In this document: positions 9,292 to 18,342 of the stretch, one piece after another | How the letters are laid out: each line of letters begins with the position of its first letter | Numbering within the stretch: the stretch's first letter is position 1 | NCBI GenBank assembly: GCA_021324135.1 | Contig: JAJPJO010000168.1 | Span: 1-64,000, forward strand | Direction of reading: 5' to 3' | Source: Pseudomonadota bacterium | GTDB lineage: Bacteria; Cyanobacteriota; Vampirovibrionia; Obscuribacterales; Obscuribacteraceae | DNA length: 64,000 bases | Position numbers and translations under genes: made by a program | Notes under the pieces: model-generated | What the model was told of the DNA's origin: nothing | Seen by the model: only the letters and a program-made list of their open reading frames with translations | Databases searched by the model: none

Positions 9292-11868
9292 TTGCTGACG
9301 GTTGAGAGTTCAAATCAAGAAACGCGCGAGCTGCATACCTTATCTCTGAGGCATCGGCTGCTCATCTGCTTACTGTTGTTTGCAGTCGTTTTCATCGTAT
9401 TCGGCAAGGCTCTGGGGGGAAACTTCATCGCCGACGATGCCTGGTACTTGCCCATCATTTGGCGCGGCTTCCATGGCGAGCCGGCGTTGATATGGCATCA
9501 GCTCCAGGCTCCCTATACTTATCGAGAAAGTCTGTATGTAATGTACAGGCCGCTGGTCGTCTTCAGTTGGTCGCTCGATTATCTTGTCTGGCACTTAAAT
9601 CCATTTGGTTACCACCTGAGCAACCTTATATATCATGCCATCAACTCCTGCCTTGTCTTTTGGGTAAGCCGTTTGCTTCTTCGTTTTCTATTGTTGAACG
9701 ACGGCGAGAAATTGAATCTGGATCAAAGCGTTGCCTGGAAGATACCACTGATGGTGTCATTGGCATTTGCCGTCTATCCCGGGCAGGTCGAGCCGACCTG
9801 TTGGGTGATGTGCCGCATCGACAGCCTGGCCGCTATCTTTTACTTCTGCGCGCTCGGAACCATGCTTCAATACTGGCTGGGCGGTAACAAGAGCTGCTTC
9901 TGGTCATCGATAATCGCTCTCTTTTTTGGTCTGGCGACCAAAGAAGTCTGCGTCACCGCGCCGCTTGTCTTGATGATGGTATGGTTATGCAAAAAATACC
10001 GCGCGCCGGGCTCAGCGGGGGCGGCTAGAGAAATTTTTGCTTTTTTTCAATCAATTTGGCCGATGCTCGCCTTGATCTGTGTCTATATCGTCGTAAGAGC
10101 CGCGGCTCTAGGTACGCCCATCGGCGGCTACACCGGCTCGCTTGGGCTTTATCTCAATCATTCATTCCTCACCCGTTTACTCAACATAAACAATTACTGG
10201 GCACTCCTGCATCCAATAGACCAGTACATTCTGGGGGCGAACAGCGCAGCCGATATAGGTTTGCGCGCTATCTACTCGATCATAGCGGTCCTTCTAGTGC
10301 TCAACTATAAAACGACGCCCTGCATGATTCGGCGCCTCAAACTGGCCTGCTGGTTCCTCGGCATTGCCCTGCTCATGTTTATTCCATCCTTGCAGATATG
10401 GTTCGTATCAAAGGGCATGATGGGCACTCGCCTCGTTTATCACATGTGCCTGCCGACGTTACTGGCAGTCGTCTTGCTTTTACATCCGGTTGCCACTAAC
10501 GGAAATTCAAAAGCGAACCGGCTGAGGAAAGCATCATATGTGGTGCTGATTTTGTTCGTCCTCACCTGCAGTTACATATCCTCAATCTATGCCGGCGCCT
10601 GGCGTGAGGCCAGCAATACGGTAGCGAAGATCAGGCGAGACATAGTCACGGAAGCTGCCACACTGCCGCCTCGGGAAAAATTGGTCCTGCTCAATTTACC
10701 CTCGGATTTCGATGGTCTGGTCGCTTTCTTCACAATCGATTTCTTGCCAGGACTTTTGCGCCCCGGGCTTTGCGAGTCCGACTTATCATCCCGCGTTATT
10801 TCCATTGACGGAGCCCCCCTCAATCTGCGCTTGCTGAATTTCAGCAGGCTCAAGGATCTGGTAGAGCACCAGGGGCAATATCAGTTTTTTGCCTACTCCC
10901 CTGCCGACAAACAACTCCACCGAATGTTCTTCCCCCGCTCCAGCGAGATAAATGCACCTGACAGACGAGAGCTTTCGATAAGAGATATAGGCAAATTCGA
11001 AACCGTAAACATATTCGATGAAAACAAGAGCCATTTCTTTTTCACAAACAACCGGGCGGGGAAATATTTCCAAAGTTACAAGATGGAGTTAAATCCGCCG
11101 GCACATCCATTTGATGCCGAGCTGATGGAACTGAAGATTTCTTGTCGCCCCCATAAGAGCTGGCTGAAACAAAGGTTGGATGATCTTCAACGAGCACTAC
11201 CTGACCAGGAGGAAAAATGGCAACCAGTGGATAAGGCCGATGGCCGCAGCGCCTCTTATGTAGACAATGCCGGTTATCTGTCGTGGGATACCCAAGCGCA
11301 TGCAGTCGGCGAGTTGGTTTTACCTGTAGCCTTCTCCGTATTCGATGGCGAGCATGTAACCTACCGCATCAATCTGACTCAATACAAACGCTGGATTCTG
11401 GCCGGCGAAGTCAGGGAATTTCGTCTGGATTTGCCGATTGAGGAGTATTCCTACGATCTCGAATCCGTATCATTGCTGAGAAATGCCGACAGCTTCGTTC
11501 CCAAACTGCATTTTGCCGGGAAGGGAGTTATGAACACTTGCGGACTTTATGAGCTGGAGGCAAATGATTTGCGATTTTCATTTGATGCCTCAAAGATCCG
11601 CAACGCCAGAGGGATTATTGCCGAGGTATCAAGACCATATTGTGAATTTGATTTCGTCTCGGGCACGCTGCGAGATAGAAAGCCTTGCAAGTATGCATTG
11701 CATACCATGAGGATGGACAAGCTTCAAGGAGAACTTACGGTGCCACCAGGCATGGTGCGCAAACCGGCCTACTATCAGGTGCGAATCGCTGCCACAGATG
11801 CGCATGGAGAGATTCTCGGCTCCTTCTCGGATCCCGTCACGGTGGCAACCGTAACCGGACTGCCGTAG
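9292..11868 (+). CDS. TMTC-like GT-C membrane protein with large C-terminal domain
   Basis: Of 858 residues, about the first 460 form roughly ten helices and the last 390 are soluble. FIADDAWYLP (about 46) is the acidic GT-C loop; MYRPLVVFSWSLDYLVW followed by LNPFGYHLSNLIYHAINSC matches the TMTC/DUF1736-type glycosyltransferase pattern closely. The C-terminal part appears beta-rich (runs such as EFRLDLPIEEYSYDLESVSL) and could be a carbohydrate-binding or interaction domain; I do not recognise it. The start is TTG 9292, about nine bases after GGTGAGG. Likely membrane glycosyltransferase, third of the local set, following the preceding gene by 30 bases. Confidence 0.7.
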   Translation: MLTVESSNQETRELHTLSLRHRLLICLLLFAVVFIVFGKALGGNFIADDAWYLPIIWRGFHGEPALIWHQLQAPYTYRESLYVMYRPLVVFSWSLDYLVWHLNPFGYHLSNLIYHAINSCLVFWVSRLLLRFLLLNDGEKLNLDQSVAWKIPLMVSLAFAVYPGQVEPTCWVMCRIDSLAAIFYFCALGTMLQYWLGGNKSCFWSSIIALFFGLATKEVCVTAPLVLMMVWLCKKYRAPGSAGAAREIFAFFQSIWPMLALICVYIVVRAAALGTPIGGYTGSLGLYLNHSFLTRLLNINNYWALLHPIDQYILGANSAADIGLRAIYSIIAVLLVLNYKTTPCMIRRLKLACWFLGIALLMFIPSLQIWFVSKGMMGTRLVYHMCLPTLLAVVLLLHPVATNGNSKANRLRKASYVVLILFVLTCSYISSIYAGAWREASNTVAKIRRDIVTEAATLPPREKLVLLNLPSDFDGLVAFFTIDFLPGLLRPGLCESDLSSRVISIDGAPLNLRLLNFSRLKDLVEHQGQYQFFAYSPADKQLHRMFFPRSSEINAPDRRELSIRDIGKFETVNIFDENKSHFFFTNNRAGKYFQSYKMELNPPAHPFDAELMELKISCRPHKSWLKQRLDDLQRALPDQEEKWQPVDKADGRSASYVDNAGYLSWDTQAHAVGELVLPVAFSVFDGEHVTYRINLTQYKRWILAGEVREFRLDLPIEEYSYDLESVSLLRNADSFVPKLHFAGKGVMNTCGLYELEANDLRFSFDASKIRNARGIIAEVSRPYCEFDFVSGTLRDRKPCKYALHTMRMDKLQGELTVPPGMVRKPAYYQVRIAATDAHGEILGSFSDPVTVATVTGLP

Positions 11869-12304
11869 CGCTCAGGTTAGCTTCACAATGAGCAGACCAC
11901 GAAGAGCATCGTGGCAAATAGTACTGAACAGATTGCCAGCCGGTCGAGGGTTTGCGATCTGGCACTGCTTATAGTGGCACATGTCGTGGTGCTCATGTTT
12001 CTGGTATTAAGTCTGGTGCGATTCAACATTTGCGTTCTGCCTTTCAGTTTGCCTGGCTGCCTATTGAGATGACATATCTTTCAGCTATGTTCCTTTACGA
12101 CAGGTATATAGAATTTAGAGCGAAGTCAAGAGGAGTTTTGTTTTTGAGCCCCTGGCTTAACAGTCTTAACCCGGCAATCAACGTTTTGCGGCAGCTATGG
12201 GCGTTTTTCATAAATGAATTTGGAAATTGGCGGCAAATGCCAAAAATAACTTGTGCCCTTGATAAAATCTGATCCGCGCACCGACCATGGAGTAGAGTGG
12301 CAGC
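11869..12304. other. 436-bp region between GT-C gene and gcvH
   Basis: Holds one possible small ORF (11911-12072) and the promoter region of gcvH. TTGATAAAATC at 12260-12270 contains a TATAAA-like -10 candidate, but no matching -35 was convincing. Nothing else identified. Confidence 0.4.
11911..12072 (+). CDS. Possible small single-pass membrane protein (53 aa)
   Basis: A GTG-initiated reading frame encodes MANSTEQIASRSRVCD followed by a strongly hydrophobic run LALLIVAHVVVLMFLVLSLV and a short tail ending in a TGA at 12070-12072. The hydrophobic segment is long enough to cross the membrane and has an N-in, positive-inside pattern typical of a real helix. A weak GAAGAG lies upstream. There is no recognised family, and the frame could be chance; it follows a membrane-protein gene by 42 bases. 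Confidence 0.33.
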   Translation: MANSTEQIASRSRVCDLALLIVAHVVVLMFLVLSLVRFNICVLPFSLPGCLLR

Positions 12305-12691
12305 ATGATGCTTACTTATCCGTCCCAATTGAAATACGTGAAGACGCACGAATATGTGCGCGTGGAAGGCAATAACGCCACGATCGGCGTGACAGCCTTT
12401 GCAGCCGACCAGTTGGGCGATGTGACTTTCGTTGAGCTGCCCAAAGTCGGAGAGAAATTCAAAGTCGAGCAGAAGTTCGGCGTCATCGAGTCGGTGAAGT
12501 CCGTTTCCGACCTGTTCATGCCGGTAAGCGGAGAGATAACCGCGATCAACGAACGCCTCGAATCAGAACCGGAGCTGGTAAACCTCGACTGCTATGGCGA
12601 TGGTTGGATGATCAAGGTGAAGCTCGACGATCCCAGCGAGCTCGATACCGCCTTGAGCGCCGAGCAGTACAAAGAGTTTGTAGTTGAGTAA
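12305..12691 (+). CDS. gcvH: Glycine cleavage system H protein
   Basis: At 128 residues this is the usual length for the lipoyl-carrier protein that shuttles the aminomethyl group between the P, T and L proteins. The lipoylation site is K65 in FGVIESVKSVSDLFMPVSGE, exactly the family motif; KYVKTHEYVRVEG at the N-terminus and YGDGWMIKVKL near the C-terminus are also diagnostic. Two adjacent ATGs (12305 and 12308) are possible; GGAGTAGAG lies upstream. The gene runs into a convergent gene with a four-base gap. It is separated from gcvT by 5 kb. Confidence 0.97.
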   Translation: MMLTYPSQLKYVKTHEYVRVEGNNATIGVTAFAADQLGDVTFVELPKVGEKFKVEQKFGVIESVKSVSDLFMPVSGEITAINERLESEPELVNLDCYGDGWMIKVKLDDPSELDTALSAEQYKEFVVE

Positions 12692-12695
12692 TTGC

Positions 12696-13646
12696 TTACT
12701 CTTCTGATTTTTGGAAGACCGGCTTTTTAGCCGCTGTCTCCTCCTCAGGAGTGACAATGTGCGGCTCACTGGCGCCCCCCTCCAGTTGAATCGATGAGGG
12801 ACGCGATTTTTCCTGGAGTATTTCTTGAGCCTTGGTGAAAAAGCGCGAACCGGCTGAAATCTTGCTCAACTGATTGAGCGCCGCCTGATCCTCAGGATCG
12901 GCTTCCAGCTTGTCCATGGCATCAAGATACAAAGCCTGATTCAACAATTCATTAGGGTCGGAGCCGAAACCATTAAAGAACTCTGGAATGGGATTGCGTT
13001 TCAAAATAGTGATGGCGGCTTTGTAGTTGTGCTGATAAATGCTCTGCTTCGCCATGTGGGTTATATAGATTCGCATGAGCCCGGTCGTGAAACCACCGAC
13101 CACCAGGAGAAGTCCCAGGGCAAGAACGATATCGAAGATCATCGTCTGCTTGAAGCGCCTCGGCAGAGGCGGTGATTGATCGAGGACTGTATCGAGCATG
13201 TGGTAATGGTGGTGATGGGTCGTGGTACCACCATCGGTGGCGCGAGCGGCGGAAACCGACTCATCGCTTTTGCCTTGCGCTACCTCCTCAGACTTGCCCT
13301 TCTTCGCGCCCTCCGGCGCACTCGAGTCCGGCTTATCCCTGGCGCCGTCATCCACCTTGGACTCGTTGGCAGGCTCTGCCGCTGCCTTTGGATCAGATCC
13401 CGGCGTCGGATTTGTGAGCAAGTCCATAGCCTCTTGTGGCGCGCTCTTGCCCATCTTTATATCGGTCAGCTTTCCGGTGCTGAACGGCTCGATATCACCG
13501 GTGATCAGCTGCGGATCCGTTTCGCGATCCATGTGTGCTTCAGCACTTTTCTCGTCATTTTCGGGTCGAGAGCTTGTCTGTGAAGACTTCGAGTCTTCTT
13601 CTCCGGAGGAGCTTTTGTCCGCGTCGATCGGCTCCGATGTTGTCAC
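12696..13646 (-). CDS. Single-pass membrane protein with disordered acidic N-terminus
   Basis: GTG at 13646 (MTTSEPIDADK) is preferred because GAGG sits seven bases upstream; an in-frame TTG at 13652 touches that site and is unlikely. About residues 1-165 are low-complexity, rich in Ser, Asp, Glu, Lys and Pro, and include a histidine run (HHHHYH). One transmembrane helix follows (about 180-205, IVLALGLLLVVGGFTTGL), then about 105 residues of helical, TPR-like sequence (QSIYQHNYKAAITILKRNP). The topology suggests a cytosolic disordered tail and an external helical domain, or the reverse. No family recognised. It lies downstream of the HEAT protein gene on the same strand, 156 bases away. Confidence 0.7.
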   Translation of the reverse strand: MTTSEPIDADKSSSGEEDSKSSQTSSRPENDEKSAEAHMDRETDPQLITGDIEPFSTGKLTDIKMGKSAPQEAMDLLTNPTPGSDPKAAAEPANESKVDDGARDKPDSSAPEGAKKGKSEEVAQGKSDESVSAARATDGGTTTHHHHYHMLDTVLDQSPPLPRRFKQTMIFDIVLALGLLLVVGGFTTGLMRIYITHMAKQSIYQHNYKAAITILKRNPIPEFFNGFGSDPNELLNQALYLDAMDKLEADPEDQAALNQLSKISAGSRFFTKAQEILQEKSRPSSIQLEGGASEPHIVTPEEETAAKKPVFQKSEE

Positions 13647-13802
13647 AACCAACCCTCACGATTTCAATAGCCGAAGCTGCCTGCTCGATTACCTTGGGCT
13701 CGTTTTAGTCCCGGGATTTTTGCCTAAATTTTGGCGATTCGCGCCCGATAAATCTACTAATGTAGTTAATCTCTTCTACCTTATCATGGCTTAATTTCGC
13801 TG

Positions 13803-15587
13803 TCAGGCAAGAGTGGTCTCAATAAAATGTTTCAGCTTATGGCGGCGATGAGCGTCGGTCTCGCTTTTCAAAGCCTGTTGCAGCCTTTCAACCACTTCGC
13901 GCTTGTGACCTTTCTTTGCAAGTTCTGATAATGTCTGGAAGGCTTCCTTGCCCACGGATATCTCCTTAGCCCGGGTCATGGAAACGACCTTCTTCAGGTC
14001 CTCATTGCTGCCCAGCAAACCGAGTCCGCGCAATGCCGTTTTTCTCACCTCGGAGGAAGGGTCGCTAAGAGCAGCACTCATGCTCTTTTGAACGGCATCT
14101 TTCAACTCGGCAGCGGCACTGGACTGCTTCGCATCCAGGTCGGCGGCGACGCTGGCAAGAGACTCCAGAGCCTGGGCACGCTTGTCGGGGGCATGATCTT
14201 CGGCGGCGCGCAACAGGAAGCGCAGGCTCTCCTCGCTCGGCATCCGGCCAAGCTCCTTGAGAATTACCCAATAAGATTTAGCGGCGCGCCCATCAGCTTC
14301 TTGCACTGGATGCGCCTGTTTGAGCGACTCTACACGCGCTTCGATATCGACGAGATCAGCGGCGATATCGATCAGAGTCGCGGCTGAGGAGGTATCACGG
14401 ACAGCGCCAAGAGCCTCGACCATGTCATCGAGGAGGACATGCTCCTTGTGCAAAGCTTGCCTGAGCATCACGGCAGCATCTTCGATCTGCAAATGTTTTA
14501 CCAGTTGAACCGAGCTTCTCAATTCATGCTGGCTGCCGTTTCCAGGCTGAACGTGCTCCTTCAAAAGACTGCCCAGGCGTTCGCTCAATTGGGACTTGAA
14601 CTCCAAAGAGCGCACTTCGAGCAATACGCTCTCGATCTCTTTGCCCGGGGTCGGTGAGAGAAGCGTATAGCTGTGATGCTTGTCCAGCCACTCTCCTAGA
14701 AGCAGAGCACAGCGAGCCACATGCGCCGACTTCTCCCCGGCAAGCTGCTCGGCAAGCAATGCAAAACATTCATGAGCACCGGTTTCCGTTATAAGGTCAT
14801 GGTTGAAAGTTTTGCCGGCGGCATCAAGAAGCGAAATAATCATTTCGCAACCGGCTCGCCTGGAAACCTCATCGGAAGAAGCGATCAGTCTCATTGGACC
14901 GATCGAGCGCGACACGGCTACGGCCGTATAATCAGAAAGATTGTGTTTTTCGATAATGGCGTGAAGCAGCTCGATTGGCGGATCTTCAGGGTGAGCCTCT
15001 GCCAATGCACCGGCTGCATCCACCCGAATCCAGAGTTCATCACTCTTCAAATAAGGCGCCAGAACGTCCTTCGCCTGCGGGTGCTCCAGACGGGCCAGAG
15101 CATACGACTGATGAGGAAATGCAAGCGGGGCATTACGGGCGGTATCATCAATGCTGTGTTTGATTTTCTCGAAGTGCTCTTTGGCATCCAGGTGAGCCAG
15201 AGCAATGGTGGCGTTGGCGCGCACTTGCCAGTCCGAGTGCAGAAGCGGAATGTCATCGAAAAACCGGGCATCATCGCGCACATCCGGCGCCAACAATTCC
15301 CCGGCAAGCCGCCTGTCCGGCAGCTCGGAGAATATTGATCGCAATCGCTCTTCCCACCACAGAGGCGCCAGCTTCAGGGCAATAGCCAACTGGGCGCTGC
15401 TGCGATTGCGCACGGCTTGATGGATATCGGCGCGCACATCCTTGAATTCCCGCTGGTTCTCAGGACTCTTTCCGACCAGCCCGTGATAAAGCAAAAAGTG
15501 CTCGAGCTCGAAGTCATTAGTCTGGACGACCGGCTTTTCTGCAAAAACAGAAGCAAATTTTTTCAGCCATTTGTTCATTGTTGACAT
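13803..15587 (-). CDS. HEAT-repeat protein
   Basis: The ORF is open to 15704, but ATG 15587 (MSTMNKWLKKFASV) begins the natural sequence and has GGTGAG ten bases upstream, giving 594 residues. The protein consists of repeated helix pairs with the HEAT pattern, for example DWQVRANATIALAHLD, DELWIRVDAAGALAEAHPED and DPSSEVRKTALRGLGLLG, with a phycobilisome-lyase-like PBS-HEAT look. No signal peptide or membrane segment is visible, so it is probably a cytosolic scaffold. It is divergent from the acyl-CoA dehydrogenase gene. HEAT proteins bind other proteins; the partner is unknown. Confidence 0.82.
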   Translation of the reverse strand: MSTMNKWLKKFASVFAEKPVVQTNDFELEHFLLYHGLVGKSPENQREFKDVRADIHQAVRNRSSAQLAIALKLAPLWWEERLRSIFSELPDRRLAGELLAPDVRDDARFFDDIPLLHSDWQVRANATIALAHLDAKEHFEKIKHSIDDTARNAPLAFPHQSYALARLEHPQAKDVLAPYLKSDELWIRVDAAGALAEAHPEDPPIELLHAIIEKHNLSDYTAVAVSRSIGPMRLIASSDEVSRRAGCEMIISLLDAAGKTFNHDLITETGAHECFALLAEQLAGEKSAHVARCALLLGEWLDKHHSYTLLSPTPGKEIESVLLEVRSLEFKSQLSERLGSLLKEHVQPGNGSQHELRSSVQLVKHLQIEDAAVMLRQALHKEHVLLDDMVEALGAVRDTSSAATLIDIAADLVDIEARVESLKQAHPVQEADGRAAKSYWVILKELGRMPSEESLRFLLRAAEDHAPDKRAQALESLASVAADLDAKQSSAAAELKDAVQKSMSAALSDPSSEVRKTALRGLGLLGSNEDLKKVVSMTRAKEISVGKEAFQTLSELAKKGHKREVVERLQQALKSETDAHRRHKLKHFIETTLA

Positions 15588-15784
15588 TGCCGATGTGCTC
15601 ACCCACGTCTCGGGTGGGTTATCAGGGGTTTTTCCATTTGAGAGTGTAATCGATTCTTCGGCGGATGTTGCTAAAATTAGCTGCACACCAAGCCGTTCGC
15701 ACATGATAATTAGCGAATCCTAAGCAATCGACAGCGGCGGTTGCCGACCTGCATGGTCGAGAATGGCTACAGAGGAGGGAATCA

Positions 15785-16957
15785 GTGAATACGTTTCTAA
15801 ACGCCGAGCAGGAAGCATTAGTGAGCCGCTATCGAAGCTATGTTACAGAAAGTATCCGGCCTCTGGCAGCTGCCCTCGAGCAGCGCTCACACAGCCTCAA
15901 GGATGTTCTGCAGATGCTCGGACATGAAGGCTTCCTCAGCATCAACGTGCCGAAAGAATACGGCGGGCAAGGCAATCCTTTCATAAACCTCTGCTTGTTC
16001 ATCGAGCAGCTCAGCCGCGTCGATGCCGGAACGGCACTGGCGATTGCGGCTCATCAGGCTGTGATCGAGCTGATCGTCCAATTCGGGACAAGCAAGCAGA
16101 AATCGCGCTACCTGCCGCTTCTGGCGCGTGGCGAGTGCATCGGCACATTCGCATTTGCCGAGGAGAACGCCGGCAGCGATTATTCTGCCGTCCAGACTGT
16201 GATTGAAACGAACAACGCCGAGGATGTGTCAATCTCAGGCAAGAAAACCTGGGTGGTCAACGGCGACATCGCCAATCTTATCGTCGTCTGCGGCCGCTTT
16301 GAGAAAGGCGACGGCCAGCCGTCCCGACTTTGTTTGTGGTTGGTCGATCGCGACGACAAAGCCGGCATCAACGTTTTCAAAAACCGCAATAAGCTCGGTC
16401 TGCGCTCTGCATCCACTAACGATATCGAGTTCAGCCAATGCAAAGCGGCGTCCGACGCCTTTCTCGGCCCCATCCATCCCAAGGATGCCTCAGACGATAA
16501 GGATGCAAACGAGCAGATCATGCGAGCCATGGATATCGCCAAAGTGATTGTGGCAGCCTCGGCCATCGGGCTGCTCGATGAAGCGCTTCACAAGAGCGTC
16601 GAGCACGCTAAAGCGCGAGAGCAGTTCGGAGCCAACATCGGCAAGTTGCAAGCAATTCAATGGAAGCTGGCGGACATGTCTGCCGAATCGTCCGCCGCCC
16701 GCTTCCTGACATATAGAGCCGCATGGAGCAAGGACCTGGCCCAAGATGAGTTTTGCAAATTCGCCGCCATGGCCAAATATAACGCCGCCAGAGCAGCGCG
16801 CCTGCACAGCGGTGAGGCTGTACAAATCTTTGGAGCACTGGGCCTCAGCGATGAGGAGACGCTCGAGAAGATGTATCGCGACGCCAAAATGATGGAAATT
16901 TGCGAAGGCACCTCTGAGATTCAGAAAAACATCATCGCTCATGAAGTCGGGGCTTAG
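15785..16957 (+). CDS. Acyl-CoA dehydrogenase
   Basis: The 390-residue protein has the length and order of this FAD enzyme family, which oxidises acyl-CoA to 2-enoyl-CoA: helical N-domain (1-120), beta middle domain (AFAEENAGSDYSAVQ, about 121-135; KTWVVNG, about 155-161) and helical C-domain. MMEICEGTSEIQKNII near the C-terminus carries the glutamate that is the catalytic base in short- and medium-chain members. GTG 15785 has AGAGGAGGG directly upstream, the best ribosome site in this part of the window. It stands alone, divergent from the HEAT gene, so its substrate cannot be inferred from neighbours. Confidence 0.94.
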   Translation: MNTFLNAEQEALVSRYRSYVTESIRPLAAALEQRSHSLKDVLQMLGHEGFLSINVPKEYGGQGNPFINLCLFIEQLSRVDAGTALAIAAHQAVIELIVQFGTSKQKSRYLPLLARGECIGTFAFAEENAGSDYSAVQTVIETNNAEDVSISGKKTWVVNGDIANLIVVCGRFEKGDGQPSRLCLWLVDRDDKAGINVFKNRNKLGLRSASTNDIEFSQCKAASDAFLGPIHPKDASDDKDANEQIMRAMDIAKVIVAASAIGLLDEALHKSVEHAKAREQFGANIGKLQAIQWKLADMSAESSAARFLTYRAAWSKDLAQDEFCKFAAMAKYNAARAARLHSGEAVQIFGALGLSDEETLEKMYRDAKMMEICEGTSEIQKNIIAHEVGA

Positions 16958-17010
16958 TTCTCTGCTCCAGTGGCATATTCGAATTGAGTGTGCTTTGAGA
17001 GGTAGAAAGA

Positions 17011-18342
17011 GTGTTCATTAAACGAGCCTGTACGAAGAATGTGATCGCCTGGGCCATGCTTGCCGGCTGCCTTCTGCGGCAAACGGCGGAGGCACAGAGT
17101 GTCGACTACATGCAAGGGCAAAAGCTTTTCGCGCAGGGAAATTACAAAGCCGCTCTGGCTGCCTTTACAAAAGCTCAAAAGGAGTACTCGACCGACGGCA
17201 ACGTCTATTACTACATGGGAGTCTGTTACTACAGGCTCAGGGACATAAACAATGCCAAAGATTGCTATTCCAAAGCAATCAAATACGGTCGCAGCCAGCC
17301 ACCGGGAAAAGCGGCTCTGAAAGCGCTTCTTCCCATCGATCCGGATCTGGCCAGGCGCTCGATTCCAAATGGCGTCCAGGGACTTTTGGATATGCTGCCT
17401 GGCGGAGCAGCCGGTGCTCAAACCAGCGCTCAATCGACTGTAACCATGCATAACACGAGCACGCCGAGCACGAGACCACAAGCGTCGACAACTACTTATG
17501 TAGCGAGCAGCTCGGGTCCATCGAGCGATCTGGCCAGCCTGCCTAGAGAGGCCCGCCTTTACTTCGACGGCGAGCCGGATCAAAACGGCATGGTATATGT
17601 AAAAGCAAACGTTAACGGTCGACCGATACGCATGCTCTTCGACACAGGTGCTGCCGTTGTTTTGTTGGGCAAAAACCATTTGAAGGAGCTCGGAATACCC
17701 GGTCCAAGCGGACCGGCAACCGGTTATGTAATGGGTGTCGGCGGCTCTCATGTGCCAAGCTGGAACATGAACGTCGATCTCAAGGTCGGCTCAATTGAGC
17801 GACGAAACTTCAAAATCACCGTCCAGGACAGCCTTGAGCACCCGCTTCTCGGTCAGCCATTCTATAAGGACTTCCAATATCAGATCGATAAGCAAGGCAA
17901 ACAGATCGCTCTGATCAGGAACGATAGCTATGCGCGGACCAGCACCACAGCTTCGAATTATTATGATGTTCCCTTCACAAGAAAATCGGGTCTTGTAGTT
18001 GTCGATGTTCAGATCAATGGTAAACGGGCACCAATGATCTTCGACACAGGTTGCACTCAGACAACTTTCTTGCCGCAGCATCTCGGCGCATTTAATCTCG
18101 AGGTGCCGGCGGACGCGCAGACGAGCGGCTCACAAGGCATCGGTGGCGTGACAAAAACTCGCCTGTTCCCGGTCGGTCGCGTGCGGTTGGGCCCGGTGGA
18201 AAAATCAAATTTTCCTATAAGTGTGGCTGAGACCGGCGCCTTTGAATATCCGCTTCTCGGTCAGGATTTCTTCGGGGATTGGAGATACTCAATCGATAAC
18301 GCAAACAATGTAATCAAATTCCATAGCCGCAGCAGTCAATAA
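17011..18342 (+). CDS. Exported TPR protein with two tandem retropepsin-like aspartic protease domains
   Basis: A signal peptide (about residues 1-29, ending AEAQS) precedes TPR-like repeats (about 32-110), a Ser/Thr-rich linker (135-172) and two complete retropepsin-like units. The first has LFDTGAAVVLLG (D211), a flap-like VMGVGGS and HPLLGQPFYKDFQYQID; the second has IFDTGCTQTTFL (D345), SQGIGGV and YPLLGQDFFGDWRYSID. Retropepsins normally dimerise with one DTG each; here both halves are in one chain, as in pepsin. GTG 17011 is preceded by AGAGGTAG. Its stop overlaps the start of the next gene by one base, so translation is coupled. Probable periplasmic protease; substrate unknown. Confidence 0.85.
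   Translation: MFIKRACTKNVIAWAMLAGCLLRQTAEAQSVDYMQGQKLFAQGNYKAALAAFTKAQKEYSTDGNVYYYMGVCYYRLRDINNAKDCYSKAIKYGRSQPPGKAALKALLPIDPDLARRSIPNGVQGLLDMLPGGAAGAQTSAQSTVTMHNTSTPSTRPQASTTTYVASSSGPSSDLASLPREARLYFDGEPDQNGMVYVKANVNGRPIRMLFDTGAAVVLLGKNHLKELGIPGPSGPATGYVMGVGGSHVPSWNMNVDLKVGSIERRNFKITVQDSLEHPLLGQPFYKDFQYQIDKQGKQIALIRNDSYARTSTTASNYYDVPFTRKSGLVVVDVQINGKRAPMIFDTGCTQTTFLPQHLGAFNLEVPADAQTSGSQGIGGVTKTRLFPVGRVRLGPVEKSNFPISVAETGAFEYPLLGQDFFGDWRYSIDNANNVIKFHSRSSQ

Noticed and set aside
16954-17751. 265-codon minus-strand open frame
   Set aside because: Antisense to the exported TPR-retropepsin gene, which has a signal peptide and motifs; no ribosome site on the minus strand.
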